From assembly GCA_002733205.1 (NCBI GenBank), contig NVUW01000001.1:558001-622000 (forward strand): a stretch of DNA of 64,000 bases, read 5' to 3'. A model generated the notes under the pieces. That model worked only from the letters and a program-made list of their open reading frames with translations. It ran no database searches and was not told where the DNA came from. The stretch comes from Thalassobium sp. (lineage in GTDB: Bacteria; Pseudomonadota; Gammaproteobacteria; Pseudomonadales; Oceanobacteraceae). Positions within the stretch are counted from its first letter, which is position 1, and every line of letters starts with the position of its first letter. Positions 1 to 8,742 of this stretch are shown one piece after another. Both the position numbers and the translations under genes were made by a program.

Positions 1-1698
1 ACGGTCATCAAAAAAGCGCTGACGCCCCTGCGGATACTGCGCATTCACCGGCCACTGTACCGGTGCCATGACGTCGTACTGCGCGCGGCTCATAGCGCTT
101 AATCCGCTTAAATCAAAATCACGGCTGCCGTTATTTTCAAAGGCCGAGAGTCTCGCATGCTCGTCAAAAATATCGGCCGGATGGCTGTAGTTAAATGCAT
201 CTGTATGACCCAGGGCATGGGCCACCTGGGTGATAATCCACCAGTCGGGCATGGCTTCGCCCGGTGGCGGCAGAAAACCGCGCTGACGTGAAATGCGGCG
301 TTCGGAATTGGTGACGGTGCCGTTTTTCTCGCCCCAGCTGGCCGCTGGCAGCAATATATGGGCAGCGGCAGCAGTATCGGTATCGGCCATGCAATCGGAA
401 ACCACCACCAGTTCGCAGTGTTTGAGAGCTTCCTTTACATCGTCGGCGTCGGGCATGCTGACCAGCGGGTTGGTGGACATAATCCACAGAAATTTGATCT
501 CGCCGCGTTTAACGGCCTGAAACAGGTCAACAGCTTTCAGGCCCGGACGTTCGGCCAGATTGGGTGCCTGCCAGAAGCGCCGTACCCGGTCGCGCTCGGC
601 AGCGGAAAAATCCATATGTGCAGCCAGCTGATTAGCCAGTCCGCCCACTTCACGGCCGCCCATGGCATTGGGCTGACCGGTAATGGAAAAGGGCGTGGCG
701 CCGGGTTTACCAATACGACCGGTGGCTAAATGCACATTGATGATGGCATTGCCTTTATCGGTGCCGGTCGCGCTCTGGTTAATACCCTGAGAATAAAAAG
801 TAACCGTGCGTGGGGTATCGGCAAACCAATGAAAGAACTGCGCCAGGTCTGAGGCTTCTATATCCAGCTGGCCGGCAACGTCTTTCAGGCTGCGGCACTG
901 TTGCCGTGCGGTCTCCAGCGCGCAGCCAAAGCCTTCGGTATGCAGGGCGATAAACTGGTGGTCGAGGTTATTGGTTTCACCGAGATACGCCAGCAGGGCG
1001 GTAAACAGAAAAGCATCACTGCCGGGGCGGATAGCCAGATGCAGATCGGCGAGATCACAGGTGGCGGTGCGGCGCGGATCAATCACCACCACTTTCATAT
1101 CCGGGTTGGCTTTTTTCGCGGCCACCATGCGCTGATACAACACGGGGTGGGCCCATGCCGCATTGGAGCCGGTAAGCACCAGCAGGTCGGCCTGCTCTAA
1201 ATCTTCGTAGCAGCCGGGCACGGTGTCGGAGCCAAACGCACGCTTATAGGACGCAACGGCGGAGGCCATGCACAGACGGGAGTTGGTATCCATATTGGCG
1301 CTGCCGATAAAGCCCTTCATCAGCTTATTAGCAACGTAATAATCTTCGGTCAGCAGCTGGCCTGAGCCATAAAAGGCCACGGCATCCGGCCCATGGGTGT
1401 GGATTACCTGCTGAATTTTATCGGCAATCAGGTTGATGGCCTGAGTCCAGCTGCTGCGCTGGCCGTTCATGAGTGGATGCAGCAGGCGACCGTTATGGCT
1501 GATGGTTTCATGCAGCGCTGAGCCTTTTACGCACAAGCGGCCAAAGTTAGACGGATGACGGCTGTCTCCGGCGACCGGTAACAGCTGTCCATTCTGCTGG
1601 CTGATATCAACGCCGCAGCCAACACCGCAGTAAGGGCAGGTGGTCTGCGTTTGCTGTATGGCGGTTAACGGCGTTGTTGTCTGCTCAATGGCGCTCAT
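1..1698 (-). CDS. nasA: Assimilatory nitrate reductase catalytic subunit (partial, C-terminus outside window)
   Basis: Cytoplasmic molybdopterin enzyme that reduces nitrate to nitrite. The frame is open from an ATG at 1698 to base 1, giving 566 residues and no stop. The N-terminus has the [4Fe-4S] binding pattern C21-x2-C24-x3-C28 and C56, followed by the Mo-bisMGD domain typical of NasA/NapA/FdhF (for example SRLCMASAV and GQPNAMGGREVGG). The missing part should hold the rest of the molybdopterin-binding region and possibly a C-terminal [2Fe-2S] domain. It is transcribed away from the diguanylate cyclase gene. Its leader has an ANTAR-type hairpin and an intrinsic terminator, so expression probably depends on NasR antitermination. 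No full-length electron-transfer subunit adjoins it; the NasB-like FAD protein at 13670-14947 is the likely partner. Family identity is secure; the symbol follows Klebsiella usage. Confidence 0.95.
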   Translation of the reverse strand, partial: MSAIEQTTTPLTAIQQTQTTCPYCGVGCGVDISQQNGQLLPVAGDSRHPSNFGRLCVKGSALHETISHNGRLLHPLMNGQRSSWTQAINLIADKIQQVIHTHGPDAVAFYGSGQLLTEDYYVANKLMKGFIGSANMDTNSRLCMASAVASYKRAFGSDTVPGCYEDLEQADLLVLTGSNAAWAHPVLYQRMVAAKKANPDMKVVVIDPRRTATCDLADLHLAIRPGSDAFLFTALLAYLGETNNLDHQFIALHTEGFGCALETARQQCRSLKDVAGQLDIEASDLAQFFHWFADTPRTVTFYSQGINQSATGTDKGNAIINVHLATGRIGKPGATPFSITGQPNAMGGREVGGLANQLAAHMDFSAAERDRVRRFWQAPNLAERPGLKAVDLFQAVKRGEIKFLWIMSTNPLVSMPDADDVKEALKHCELVVVSDCMADTDTAAAAHILLPAASWGEKNGTVTNSERRISRQRGFLPPPGEAMPDWWIITQVAHALGHTDAFNYSHPADIFDEHARLSAFENNGSRDFDLSGLSAMSRAQYDVMAPVQWPVNAQYPQGRQRFFDDR

Positions 1699-1722
1699 CG
1701 GCAATCCACTCTGAAAAATCCC

Positions 1723-1759
1723 AAAAAAAAGCGCCCACAGGTTTTTACCTGTGAGCGCC
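1723..1759 (-). terminator. Intrinsic terminator in the nasA leader (attenuator)
   Basis: Read on the minus strand, a GC-rich stem (GGCGCTCACAGG with GTGGGCGC on the other arm, nested CAGGT/ACCTG, A-rich loop) is followed directly by eight U. It lies 25 bases before the nasA start codon and downstream of the promoter, so it would stop transcription before the gene unless antiterminated. The nrtA leader has the same arrangement. Confidence 0.88.
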
Positions 1760-1824
1760 AATGCTCATTCTGCACAACATAGCTTTCGTCGCGACAGGCC
1801 TTGTAAGCGCTGTGTATGACGGTT

Positions 1825-1842
1825 GGCATCTGCGTTGATGCC
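1825..1842 (-). promoter_or_regulatory. ANTAR-type hexaloop hairpin in the nasA leader
   Basis: Minus strand: perfect 6-bp stem GGCATC/GATGCC closing the hexaloop AACGCA, with A at loop position 1 and G at position 4. Those are the bases conserved in RNA targets of ANTAR antiterminators such as NasR. It lies upstream of the leader terminator. The regulator is encoded in the window at 20053-21339. Confidence 0.8.
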
Positions 1843-1851
1843 GGAAACAGC

Positions 1852-1875
1852 CAGGTAGCGGCCATTTGTTACCTG
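1852..1875 (-). promoter_or_regulatory. Upstream stem-loop of the nasA leader (possible first ANTAR hairpin)
   Basis: Minus strand: 6-bp stem CAGGTA/TACCTG around a 12-base loop that contains AATGGC, the same hexamer as the loop of the nrtA leader hairpin. The loop is larger than the usual six bases, so it is a degenerate first stem at best. It sits at or just after the predicted transcript start. Confidence 0.45.
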
Positions 1876-1881
1876 AAGCAA

Positions 1882-1898
1882 TTCAAGATAAATGCCAA
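1882..1898 (-). promoter_or_regulatory. Candidate sigma-54 promoter of nasA
   Basis: Minus strand TTGGCATTTATCTTGAA matches the -24 half (TTGGCA) with the correct 10-base gap to the -12 half, but the -12 dinucleotide is GA rather than GC. The predicted start near 1871 would place the ANTAR hairpin and terminator inside the leader. Weaker than the nirB and nrtA sites. Confidence 0.4.
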
Positions 1899-2176
1899 CC
1901 CTGCAGAACGGCCCTGAAAAATAACAGCAAAGGCACAGAATGGCTCGTTTGCGCGGGCGGGCATGATATTCAGCTGGCCAATACTGGCGCGGTTAAAAAG
2001 AAAAATGCGTTTTAGCGGAGCGCAGGCTAACCACTGTGATTCAAGTTGGTGCGAAGGTGCCTGTGATTTAGCCGTCGCTGCCTGCCTTTGCGCTATAAGC
2101 AGGCAAAATCGTTGCTACACTCGGATGAACGGCTTCAGGTGTGCCGGTCAATTTGTACAGAAAGGCCCTGTATGCA

Positions 2177-3514
2177 ATGACAGATGAAATCAATAACCCC
2201 GGAATAAAGCGACTGCTCGCCGAAATCCCTTTGCTGAATCGCCGTATTCAGCATTATCAGCCGGGTATGCCGATAACGATTCTGGCGTTCGGTACCAGTA
2301 CTGTACCGCCGTCACTGGCAGAAAAAATCCGTACTGCGGGTTACCGGCTGAAAGAGGTGGAGTCTATATCGCATCTGCTGCATCACGAAGGTAACAACAC
2401 CTGTGCGCTGATCGTTAATCTTGATTCTCTTAACAGCAAGCAACAGCAACGTGTGCTGCAGCTGGCGCAGCAGAATCTGCATTTGCCGGTGCTGGCCATC
2501 AGTACCGCCAGCGGGCTGGAAGAACGTATTATTGCTATCCGCATGGGGGCTCAGGCCTTTATTACCACGCCGGTTAACGATGATCAGGTTCTGGCAGAAA
2601 TCAATGCCCTGACTGAACGCTATGAATGCGATCCTTATCAGGTACTGATTGTTGATGATCAGCCTTCTGTGGCGGAGTTCCTTTCTTCTGCTCTGCAGGA
2701 GGCGGGTTTTCATACCCATGTGATTACCAAGCCAATGACTGAGCTTATGCCTTATCTGCAGAATCATATCCCCGATCTGATTCTGCTTGATCTTTATATG
2801 CCTGGCATTAATGGTCAGGAGCTGGCCGGGGTGATCCGCCAGCAGGATAATCTGATCAGCGTACCCATCGTTTTCCTGTCGAATGAAATCAGCCCCAAAG
2901 TTCAGGTGCAGGCGATGTGTACCGGTGCCGATGTTTTTCTGAGCAAGCCGGTGCAGCCGGTTGATCTGTTGTTTGCGGTAGAGTCGCGCATCCGTCGCGG
3001 GCGTATGGTACGTAATCTGGTAACCCGCGATTCATTGACCGCGCTGCTGAACCGGCGTGAATCGATGCGCCGACTTAAAGAAGAAGTGCTTCGCTGTCAG
3101 CGTTATGGCAATAAACTGTGCGTTGCACTGCTCGATCTGGACCGCTTTAAACGTATTAACGATACCTATGGCCATGCGGTTGGCGACCGGGTGATTAAAC
3201 ATTTTGCCCTGTTGTTAAAAAACGGTCTGCGTGATGGTGACATTGTCGGCCGTGTTGGTGGCGAAGAATTTATGGTCGTGCTGCCGGAAACAACGCTGGC
3301 AGTTGCCCGGCGAACTTTTGAGCGTCTGGCCGAAGAATTGCGCGAGAATCCGTTCAGCGATTTTTCCTATACTTTTTCCGGTGGGCTGGTACGTTGCTTA
3401 CCCGGTGTTATGGATGATGCTCTGCTGGAGCAGGCAGACGTTGCTTTGTATGAAGCCAAAGCCGCCGGTCGTGATCAGGTTGTCTGTGTGGATCATCCGG
3501 TATCCGGACATTGA
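2177..3514 (+). CDS. Double-receiver diguanylate cyclase (REC-REC-GGDEF response regulator)
   Basis: 445-residue cytoplasmic signalling protein predicted to make cyclic di-GMP from two GTP. Residues about 20-145 are a receiver-like fold without a clear acidic pocket. Residues about 157-275 are a complete receiver with acidic D160/D161, phosphoacceptor D205 in LLLDLYMP and K257 in SKP. Residues about 285-440 are a GGDEF domain with the active-site variant GGEEF at 361-365, and R352-x2-D355 five residues before it fits an inhibitory I-site. The ATG at 2177 is preferred; an in-frame GTG at 2141 would add 12 unconserved-looking residues. It is divergent from nasA and upstream of nirB, with no histidine kinase beside it. 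A link between nitrate status and c-di-GMP is inference from position only. Confidence 0.9.
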   Translation: MTDEINNPGIKRLLAEIPLLNRRIQHYQPGMPITILAFGTSTVPPSLAEKIRTAGYRLKEVESISHLLHHEGNNTCALIVNLDSLNSKQQQRVLQLAQQNLHLPVLAISTASGLEERIIAIRMGAQAFITTPVNDDQVLAEINALTERYECDPYQVLIVDDQPSVAEFLSSALQEAGFHTHVITKPMTELMPYLQNHIPDLILLDLYMPGINGQELAGVIRQQDNLISVPIVFLSNEISPKVQVQAMCTGADVFLSKPVQPVDLLFAVESRIRRGRMVRNLVTRDSLTALLNRRESMRRLKEEVLRCQRYGNKLCVALLDLDRFKRINDTYGHAVGDRVIKHFALLLKNGLRDGDIVGRVGGEEFMVVLPETTLAVARRTFERLAEELRENPFSDFSYTFSGGLVRCLPGVMDDALLEQADVALYEAKAAGRDQVVCVDHPVSGH

Positions 3515-3522
3515 TAAAAAAA

Positions 3523-3555
3523 GCCACACGCGGAATTCTCTGAATCCGGTGTGGC
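3523..3555. repeat. Hairpin after the diguanylate cyclase gene
   Basis: Stem GCCACAC/GTGTGGC with a nested CGGAATTC/GAATCCG stem starts nine bases after the stop codon. The run of A at 3516-3522 makes it a U-tract terminator only for transcription from right to left. On the plus strand it is a plain 3' hairpin. Confidence 0.6.
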
Positions 3556-3867
3556 GAGTGCGCGAATCCGCTTCACAGAGTGAGCGTCTAACGGCCTGAG
3601 CATCGCAGGAATTCAATCTCAGCGCAGCCCCTTTCATTGCGTCTGTCTGCCAATCAAAACATTGTGCTTTCCTTATTCTTCCGTGTGCACTCATTTATTA
3701 CCGATAGCCCTTCATCGGTGCCATTGCCTCTCTGCTCCGAATGGCTTGCTGCGATTCGTGTTGTCATCAGGCTTCAGGTGATCCCGGATGCGTTTTTTTA
3801 TTGCCCTTAATCAGGGCGGCCGGCTGTTTTTCTGGTGTTTTCTGGTGCATTTCCCGGATTTAAAAAT

Positions 3868-3891
3868 CAGCCTGGCGCCATAAACAGGCTG
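3868..3891. promoter_or_regulatory. Inverted repeat about 70 bp upstream of the nirB start site
   Basis: CAGCCTG and CAGGCTG (7-bp arms, 10-base gap) are centred near -70 relative to the transcript start predicted from the sigma-54 element. That is a usual distance for an enhancer-binding protein such as NtrC, but the sequence is not a clear NtrC site. Confidence 0.3.
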
Positions 3892-3922
3892 TTGATTGCT
3901 GAAAACAGGGCAAATTTATTCT

Positions 3923-3939
3923 TTGGCATTCATGTTGCT
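3923..3939 (+). promoter_or_regulatory. Sigma-54 promoter of nirBD
   Basis: TTGGCATTCATGTTGCT matches the -24/-12 consensus YTGGCAYG-N4-TTGCW, with GG and GC separated by exactly ten bases. The predicted transcript start is near 3949, 95 bases before nirB. This implies nitrogen-limitation control through RpoN and an activator such as NtrC. Confidence 0.78.
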
Positions 3940-3956
3940 AAACCCCTTGTGATGTT

Positions 3957-3982
3957 TTCGCACTGCAACGGCGTGGTGTGAA
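3957..3982 (+). promoter_or_regulatory. ANTAR-type hexaloop hairpin in the nirB leader
   Basis: A ten-pair stem (three wobble pairs), TTCGCACTGC with GTGGTGTGAA, closes the hexaloop AACGGC at 3967-3972, again with A at position 1 and G at position 4. It starts about eight bases after the predicted transcript start. Unlike the nasA and nrtA leaders, I see no U-tract terminator between it and nirB. Confidence 0.68.
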
Positions 3983-4019
3983 AAGAGAGCAACGATGCAA
4001 ATACAGGAGAAATCAGATT

Positions 4020-4031
4020 ATGACCCGATAG
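4020..4031 (+). other. Three-codon open frame in the nirB leader
   Basis: ATG ACC CGA TAG, preceded by AGGAG at 4005-4009 with a ten-base spacer, lies 12 bases before the nirB start. The purine-rich site fits this mini-frame better than nirB, whose own site is the weak GCGAGG. It could be a translated leader or chance. Confidence 0.25.
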
Positions 4032-4043
4032 CGAGGCCATCCC

Positions 4044-6608
4044 ATGAGCAAAAAGCGTATTATCGTCGTTGGCAACGGCATGGTTGGACACAACTTTATC
4101 AACACTCTTGCCACCTCCGAAAATTCCTCCGAATTTGAACTCGTTACCTTCTCAGAAGAACCGCGTCTGGCTTATGACCGGGTACAGCTGAGCAAATACT
4201 TTTCCGGCTATACCGCCGCCGATCTGGCACTGACCACAGCAGATGATTATGAACGTCAGGGCGTTGTATTTACCCTGAACGATAAAGTCGTGGCCATTAA
4301 CAGCCATGAAAAAACCATCACCACCGCCAGCGGGCGTAAAGAAGGTTACGACAAGCTGGTACTGGCAACCGGTTCTTACCCCTTTGTTCCGCCGATTCCG
4401 GGCAAAGACCAGGATCATTGTCTGGTTTACCGTACTATTGAAGATCTTGAAGCTATTTCTGCCTCGGCCGCCGTGAGTAAAACCGGTGTTGTTGTGGGGG
4501 GCGGACTGTTGGGGCTGGAAGCTGCAAACGCGTTAAAACAGGCCGGGCTGGAAACCCATGTCGTGGAATTTGCGCCGCGTTTAATGGCCGTTCAGCTGGA
4601 CGAAGGCGGCGGTCAATTACTGCGCCGTAAAATCGAAGATTTGGGCGTTACGGTTCATACCGAAAAAAATACCAAAGAAATTGTGGTCGGGCAGGAATGT
4701 CGCTATCGCATGAATTTTGCCGATGGCAGCTTTCTGGAAACCGATATGATTCTGTTCTCTGCCGGTATCCGTCCGCAGGATGAACTGGCGCGTCAGTTCG
4801 GACTGGATCTGGGTGAACGTGGCGGTATTGTTATTAACGATTACTGTCAGACATCAGACGAGGATATTTATGCCATTGGTGAATGCGCACTGTGGGATAA
4901 CAAAATTTTCGGTCTGGTTGCTCCCGGCTATCAGATGGCCAAAGTGAGTGCCGCACATATTGTCAGTTCGTTAATTACCCACGAAGAACCGGCGCTGGCC
5001 TTTAAAGGTGCCGACATGAGCACCAAACTTAAATTGCTGGGCGTTGATGTTGCTTCCATTGGTGATGCACACGGACATACTGCCGGCAGTCAGAGTTATG
5101 TATTTAATGACGATATTGCCGAAGTCTATAAACGCCTGATTGTTTCTGCTGACGGTAAAAAATTGCTGGGTGCGGTGCTGGTGGGTGAGGCTGAGGCTTA
5201 CGGTACGCTGTTGCAGTTAATGCTGAACGATATGGATATTCCCGGTAACCCGGCGGCACTGATTCTGCCAGCGGTGGATGGTGAAGCTTCCGTCGGACTG
5301 GGCGTTGCTGCCTTACCGGAAACGGCTCAGATCTGTTCCTGTTTTGATGTTACCAAAGGTGATCTGGCGGCAGCGGTGCAGGGCGGTTGTTGCACCATGG
5401 GGGATATTAAAGACGCGACCAAAGCCTCGACCGGCTGTGGTGGTTGTTCTGCACTGGTGAAGCAGGTGATGGATGCTGAGCTGGTGGCTCTTGGTGTTGA
5501 GGTTAATAACAATCTGTGCGAACACTTTGCTTATACCCGTGCTGAGCTGGCGGATATTATCCGTGTTAAAGGCTACACCACCTTTGCTCAGGTATTGCAG
5601 GGGCACGGTAAGGGCCATGGCTGTGAAATCTGTAAACCAACGGTCGGTTCTGTACTGGCTTCCTTCCATAACGAATACATTCTGAAAGACGAGCATATCG
5701 GTCTGCAGGATACCAACGATATTTTCCTCGGAAATATGCAGAAAGACGGTACTTATTCCATTGTGCCGCGTATTGCCGGTGGTGAAATTACGCCGGATAA
5801 ACTGATCGTACTGGGTGAGATTGCCAAAGAATACGACCTGTATACCAAAATTACCGGTGGACAGCGTATCGATTTATTCGGCGCGCAATTACACGAATTG
5901 CCGCAGATCTGGGAGCGTCTGGTTGCTGCCGGATTTGAAACCGGCCATGCCTACGGTAAATCGCTGCGCACGGTGAAATCCTGTGTTGGCAGTACCTGGT
6001 GTCGCTACGGTGTGCTCGACAGTGTGTCGATGGCGATTGCACTGGAGAACCGCTACAAAGGCCTGCGTGCGCCACACAAAATTAAGTTCGCCGTATCCGG
6101 CTGTACCCGCGAATGTGCGGAGGCACAGAGCAAAGACATCGGTGTTATTGCCACCGAAAAAGGCTGGAACTTATATGTCTGTGGTAATGGCGGTATGCGT
6201 CCGCGTCATGCTGATTTATTTGCCACCGAACTGGACGATGAAACCCTGATTAAAACCATCGACCGCGTACTGATGTTTTATGTACGCACCGCCGACCGTT
6301 TGCAGCGCACGTCGGTGTGGATGGAAAACCTTGAGGGCGGACTGGATTACCTGCGTGAGGTCGTGGTCGACGACAAACTGGGTATCTGCAGCGAACTGGA
6401 AGATGCCATGACCCGTGTCGTGAGTACTTACCAGTGTGAATGGAAAACAACACTGGAAAATCCGGAAAAACTCAAACGCTTCCAGCATTTTATTAATGCC
6501 GATGAAGATGACAGTAACCTGCTGTATGTACGTGAGCGTGGTCAGCGCCGTCCGGCAACCGCAACCGAGCGGATTGAACTGGTTAACCTCAGCAGTGTGC
6601 AGAACTGA
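4044..6608 (+). CDS. nirB: Nitrite reductase [NAD(P)H] large subunit
   Basis: 854-residue cytoplasmic sirohaem enzyme that reduces nitrite to ammonium with six electrons from NAD(P)H, the second step of nitrate assimilation. The N-terminus is an FAD/NAD(P)H oxidoreductase (dinucleotide fold IIVVGNGMVGH near residue 5, second fold VVVGGGLLGLEAA near 150). Next come BFD-like [2Fe-2S] segments, with C431, C433, C465 and C468 in the first and a second cysteine set at about 495-535. Then follow the ferredoxin-like and sirohaem/[4Fe-4S] domains with C647-x5-C653 and C687-x3-C691. Length and domain order match full-length NirB. The stop overlaps the first possible ATG of the nirD frame. A sigma-54 promoter and an ANTAR hairpin precede it. 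Confidence 0.97.
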   Translation: MSKKRIIVVGNGMVGHNFINTLATSENSSEFELVTFSEEPRLAYDRVQLSKYFSGYTAADLALTTADDYERQGVVFTLNDKVVAINSHEKTITTASGRKEGYDKLVLATGSYPFVPPIPGKDQDHCLVYRTIEDLEAISASAAVSKTGVVVGGGLLGLEAANALKQAGLETHVVEFAPRLMAVQLDEGGGQLLRRKIEDLGVTVHTEKNTKEIVVGQECRYRMNFADGSFLETDMILFSAGIRPQDELARQFGLDLGERGGIVINDYCQTSDEDIYAIGECALWDNKIFGLVAPGYQMAKVSAAHIVSSLITHEEPALAFKGADMSTKLKLLGVDVASIGDAHGHTAGSQSYVFNDDIAEVYKRLIVSADGKKLLGAVLVGEAEAYGTLLQLMLNDMDIPGNPAALILPAVDGEASVGLGVAALPETAQICSCFDVTKGDLAAAVQGGCCTMGDIKDATKASTGCGGCSALVKQVMDAELVALGVEVNNNLCEHFAYTRAELADIIRVKGYTTFAQVLQGHGKGHGCEICKPTVGSVLASFHNEYILKDEHIGLQDTNDIFLGNMQKDGTYSIVPRIAGGEITPDKLIVLGEIAKEYDLYTKITGGQRIDLFGAQLHELPQIWERLVAAGFETGHAYGKSLRTVKSCVGSTWCRYGVLDSVSMAIALENRYKGLRAPHKIKFAVSGCTRECAEAQSKDIGVIATEKGWNLYVCGNGGMRPRHADLFATELDDETLIKTIDRVLMFYVRTADRLQRTSVWMENLEGGLDYLREVVVDDKLGICSELEDAMTRVVSTYQCEWKTTLENPEKLKRFQHFINADEDDSNLLYVRERGQRRPATATERIELVNLSSVQN

Positions 6609-6625
6609 TGATTAAGGAGCCGAAC

Positions 6626-6991
6626 ATGACTTTATTAAATACGCTGAACAACGCTCAGGAACAGAGTCAGGATAAATGGAATACCGTGTGTCTACTGGAC
6701 GATATCGCTCCGGATACCGGTGTGTGCGCGCTGTATCAGGGCGAGCAGGTGGCACTGTTCCGGATCGGTGACAGTGATCAGGTGTTTGCCATCAGTAATT
6801 ACGATCCGCTGGGTGAGGCCAATGTGTTGTCACGCGGTATTGTCGGCTCTGTTGGCGAGCGGCTGGTGGTGGCATCACCCTTATATAAACAGCATTACGA
6901 TCTGGCGACCGGCGAGTGCCTGGAAGACAGTGATCTGTTGCTGAAAACCTACCGGGTAAGAGTGGTGGAGCAGCAGGTTCTGCTGGGCTGA
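6626..6991 (+). CDS. nirD: Nitrite reductase small subunit NirD
   Basis: 121-residue Rieske-like fold protein that partners NirB in cytoplasmic nitrite reduction. NirD proteins lack the Rieske cluster ligands, and no CxH pairs are seen here. The conserved pattern (VCALYQGEQVALFRI, VFAISNYDPLGEANVLSRG and PLYKQHYDLATGEC) is clear. The frame opens at 6608, overlapping the nirB stop, but AAGGAG at 6614-6619 sits six bases before the ATG at 6626, so that start is chosen. It is translationally close to nirB and in the same operon. Confidence 0.94.
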   Translation: MTLLNTLNNAQEQSQDKWNTVCLLDDIAPDTGVCALYQGEQVALFRIGDSDQVFAISNYDPLGEANVLSRGIVGSVGERLVVASPLYKQHYDLATGECLEDSDLLLKTYRVRVVEQQVLLG

Positions 6992-7016
6992 GGCCCTAGC
7001 TTCAATTATTGAAACG

Positions 7017-7035
7017 CTGCCCGGAAACCGGGCAG
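7017..7035. repeat. Intercistronic hairpin between nirD and narK
   Basis: Perfect 8-bp stem CTGCCCGG/CCGGGCAG with an AAA loop and no following U-run. A likely 3' stabilising or processing hairpin for the nirBD message rather than a full terminator. Confidence 0.6.
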
Positions 7036-7063
7036 TGATATTAATTACCGGATAAATTATCTG

Positions 7064-8548
7064 ATGACGGTCGAAAAATTTAATCTGTTTAATTTCAGCG
7101 GTAAGATGAAAGTACTTCATCTGAGCTGGATCGCTTTTTTTATTACCTTTGTTGTGTGGTTTAACCATGCGCCCATGCTGCAGGCAATTGCCGCCAGTCT
7201 GGGGCTGAGCTCTGCGGAAGTTAAAACACTGCTGATTCTTAACGTCGCGCTGACCATTCCGGCGCGGGTTATTATTGGCATGCTAACGGATCGTTTTGGT
7301 CCGCGTATTGTGTATTCTCTGCTGTTGGCGCTGTGTTCTGTTCCCTGTTTTATGTTTGCTCTGGCTGATGATTTTACCCAGGCCGCGATTGCCCGCTTTC
7401 TGCTGGGCTTTATTGGTGCCGGTTTTGTGATTGGTATTCGTATGGTCAGTGAATGGTTTCCGGCTAACGAGCTGGGAACGGCCGAAGGGATTTACGGTGG
7501 TTGGGGTAACTTCGGCTCTGCGGCGGCGGCATTCACCTTGCCGGTTATTGCGCTGTTATTTGGCGGCGACGATGGCTGGCGTTATGCCATTGCTCTGACC
7601 GGGGTTCTCAGCCTGCTGTTCAGCGTTGTTTATTATCGTAATGTTTCGGATACACCGAAAGGTTCTACCTATTTTAAGCCAAAGCATGTCGGTGCGCTGG
7701 AAGTCACCAGTAAAGGCGATTTTTTCTTTCTGCTGGTGATGAAGGTGCCTATGTATGCGGCGCTGGCATTATTGGCATGGAAACTGTCTCCGGCTGGTGT
7801 CAGCATGCTGACCGATACCATGGCAGTGGGGATTTATATCGGCCTGGTGCTGTTGTATCTGTACGATGTAAGCCATGTCTGGAATGTTAATAAAACGGTT
7901 TTCAAAGAACCGGTCGCTGAAATTCATCGTTATAAATTCCGTCAGGTGGCGGTGCTGAATATCCTGTATTTTGCTACCTTCGGTTCTGAACTGGCGGTTA
8001 TTTCCATGCTACCGCTGTTTTTTGCCGAAACCTTTGAACTGACACCGGTTATGGCCGGTATGGTGGCTTCGGCTTATGCCTTTATGAACCTGATGTCACG
8101 TCCGGGGGGCGGTTGGTTGTCGGATAAATTCGGCCGTAAGCCAACCCTGCTGATTCTGACCCTGGGTCTGTCTATTGGTTATTGTGCGATGGCTATGGTC
8201 GACAGCAGCTGGCCGCTGTGGCTTGCCGTTGTTGCGGCAATGGCCTGTTCGTTCTTTGTTCAGTCCGGAGAAGGTGCTGTGTTTGCTGTCGTGCCATTAA
8301 TCAAACGCCGTCTGACCGGGCAGATTGCCGGTATGACCGGAGCCTACGGCAATGTCGGTGCCGTGACCTATTTAACGGTGTTGTCATTCGTGGATTATTC
8401 AACGTTCTTTATGGTGATCGCGGCGACGGCTGTCGTGGGCTTTATTGCTCTGTTGGCCATGGAGGAACCAGCAGGCCATATTGCTGAGGTACGTGATGAT
8501 GGTACGGTTGAAATGATTGATGTGAACTCTGCTGCAACGGCGCGCTGA
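7064..8548 (+). CDS. narK: NarK/NasA-family nitrate/nitrite MFS transporter
   Basis: 494-residue inner-membrane protein of the NNP family in the major facilitator superfamily, with about 12 hydrophobic segments. It carries family motifs: the MFS loop motif MLTDRFGPR near residue 75, the first nitrate signature [12 protein letters not shown] near 150, and the second, [12 protein letters not shown], near 425. A long loop separates the two halves around residues 200-225. It lies 72 bases after nirD on the same strand, so it probably imports nitrate or nitrite (or exports nitrite) for this pathway. The window also encodes an ABC nitrate importer, so two uptake routes coexist. It resembles the transporter called NasA in Pseudomonas, which should not be confused with nitrate reductase. 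Confidence 0.93.
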   Translation: MTVEKFNLFNFSGKMKVLHLSWIAFFITFVVWFNHAPMLQAIAASLGLSSAEVKTLLILNVALTIPARVIIGMLTDRFGPRIVYSLLLALCSVPCFMFALADDFTQAAIARFLLGFIGAGFVIGIRMVSEWFPANELGTAEGIYGGWGNFGSAAAAFTLPVIALLFGGDDGWRYAIALTGVLSLLFSVVYYRNVSDTPKGSTYFKPKHVGALEVTSKGDFFFLLVMKVPMYAALALLAWKLSPAGVSMLTDTMAVGIYIGLVLLYLYDVSHVWNVNKTVFKEPVAEIHRYKFRQVAVLNILYFATFGSELAVISMLPLFFAETFELTPVMAGMVASAYAFMNLMSRPGGGWLSDKFGRKPTLLILTLGLSIGYCAMAMVDSSWPLWLAVVAAMACSFFVQSGEGAVFAVVPLIKRRLTGQIAGMTGAYGNVGAVTYLTVLSFVDYSTFFMVIAATAVVGFIALLAMEEPAGHIAEVRDDGTVEMIDVNSAATAR

Positions 8549-8567
8549 GTTATAAGAATAACGATCG

Positions 8568-8640
8568 GGCGAACCAGACATACGGTGACAGCAGGTGCTT
8601 ACCTTCCTTCATCAGTTGTACCGTGTCTGGATATTTCGCC
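8568..8640. repeat. Imperfect long palindrome, first of two, upstream of the phosphatase-kinase gene
   Basis: Outer arms GGCGAA and TTCGCC enclose CCAGACA/TGTCTGG and then CGGT/ACCG, with a small AGGT-GCTT-ACCT hairpin inside. The stacked arms suggest a branched RNA structure starting 20 bases after the narK stop. Confidence 0.6.
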
Positions 8641-8657
8641 TATTGCGCTGTTGCGCA

Positions 8658-8742
8658 CTGTGTAAAACGGGACGGATTTTAATGAATACCGGGCTACTCT
8701 CTCACGTCTTGGTATTCATCATCTGTGCATCGTTTTACACAG
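8658..8742. repeat. Nested palindrome, second of two, upstream of the phosphatase-kinase gene
   Basis: A perfect 12-bp inverted repeat, CTGTGTAAAACG (8658-8669) with CGTTTTACACAG (8731-8742), encloses a perfect 9-bp inverted repeat, ATGAATACC (8682-8690) with GGTATTCAT (8711-8719). TTTTTT follows at 8744-8749, so it could act as a terminator of the nirBD-narK message. It could also be a small mobile palindrome or a regulatory leader. Confidence 0.7.

Noticed and set aside
3523..3555. Terminator for the diguanylate cyclase gene
   Set aside because: The hairpin is real, but on the plus strand it is followed by GAGTGCGCGA, not U; it is a terminator only in the opposite direction, where no gene is known.
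3824..3850. NtrC site before nirB (TGGTGTTTTCTGGTGCA)
   Set aside because: Only direct TGGTG half-sites are seen, not the TGCACC...GGTGCA palindrome expected for NtrC.
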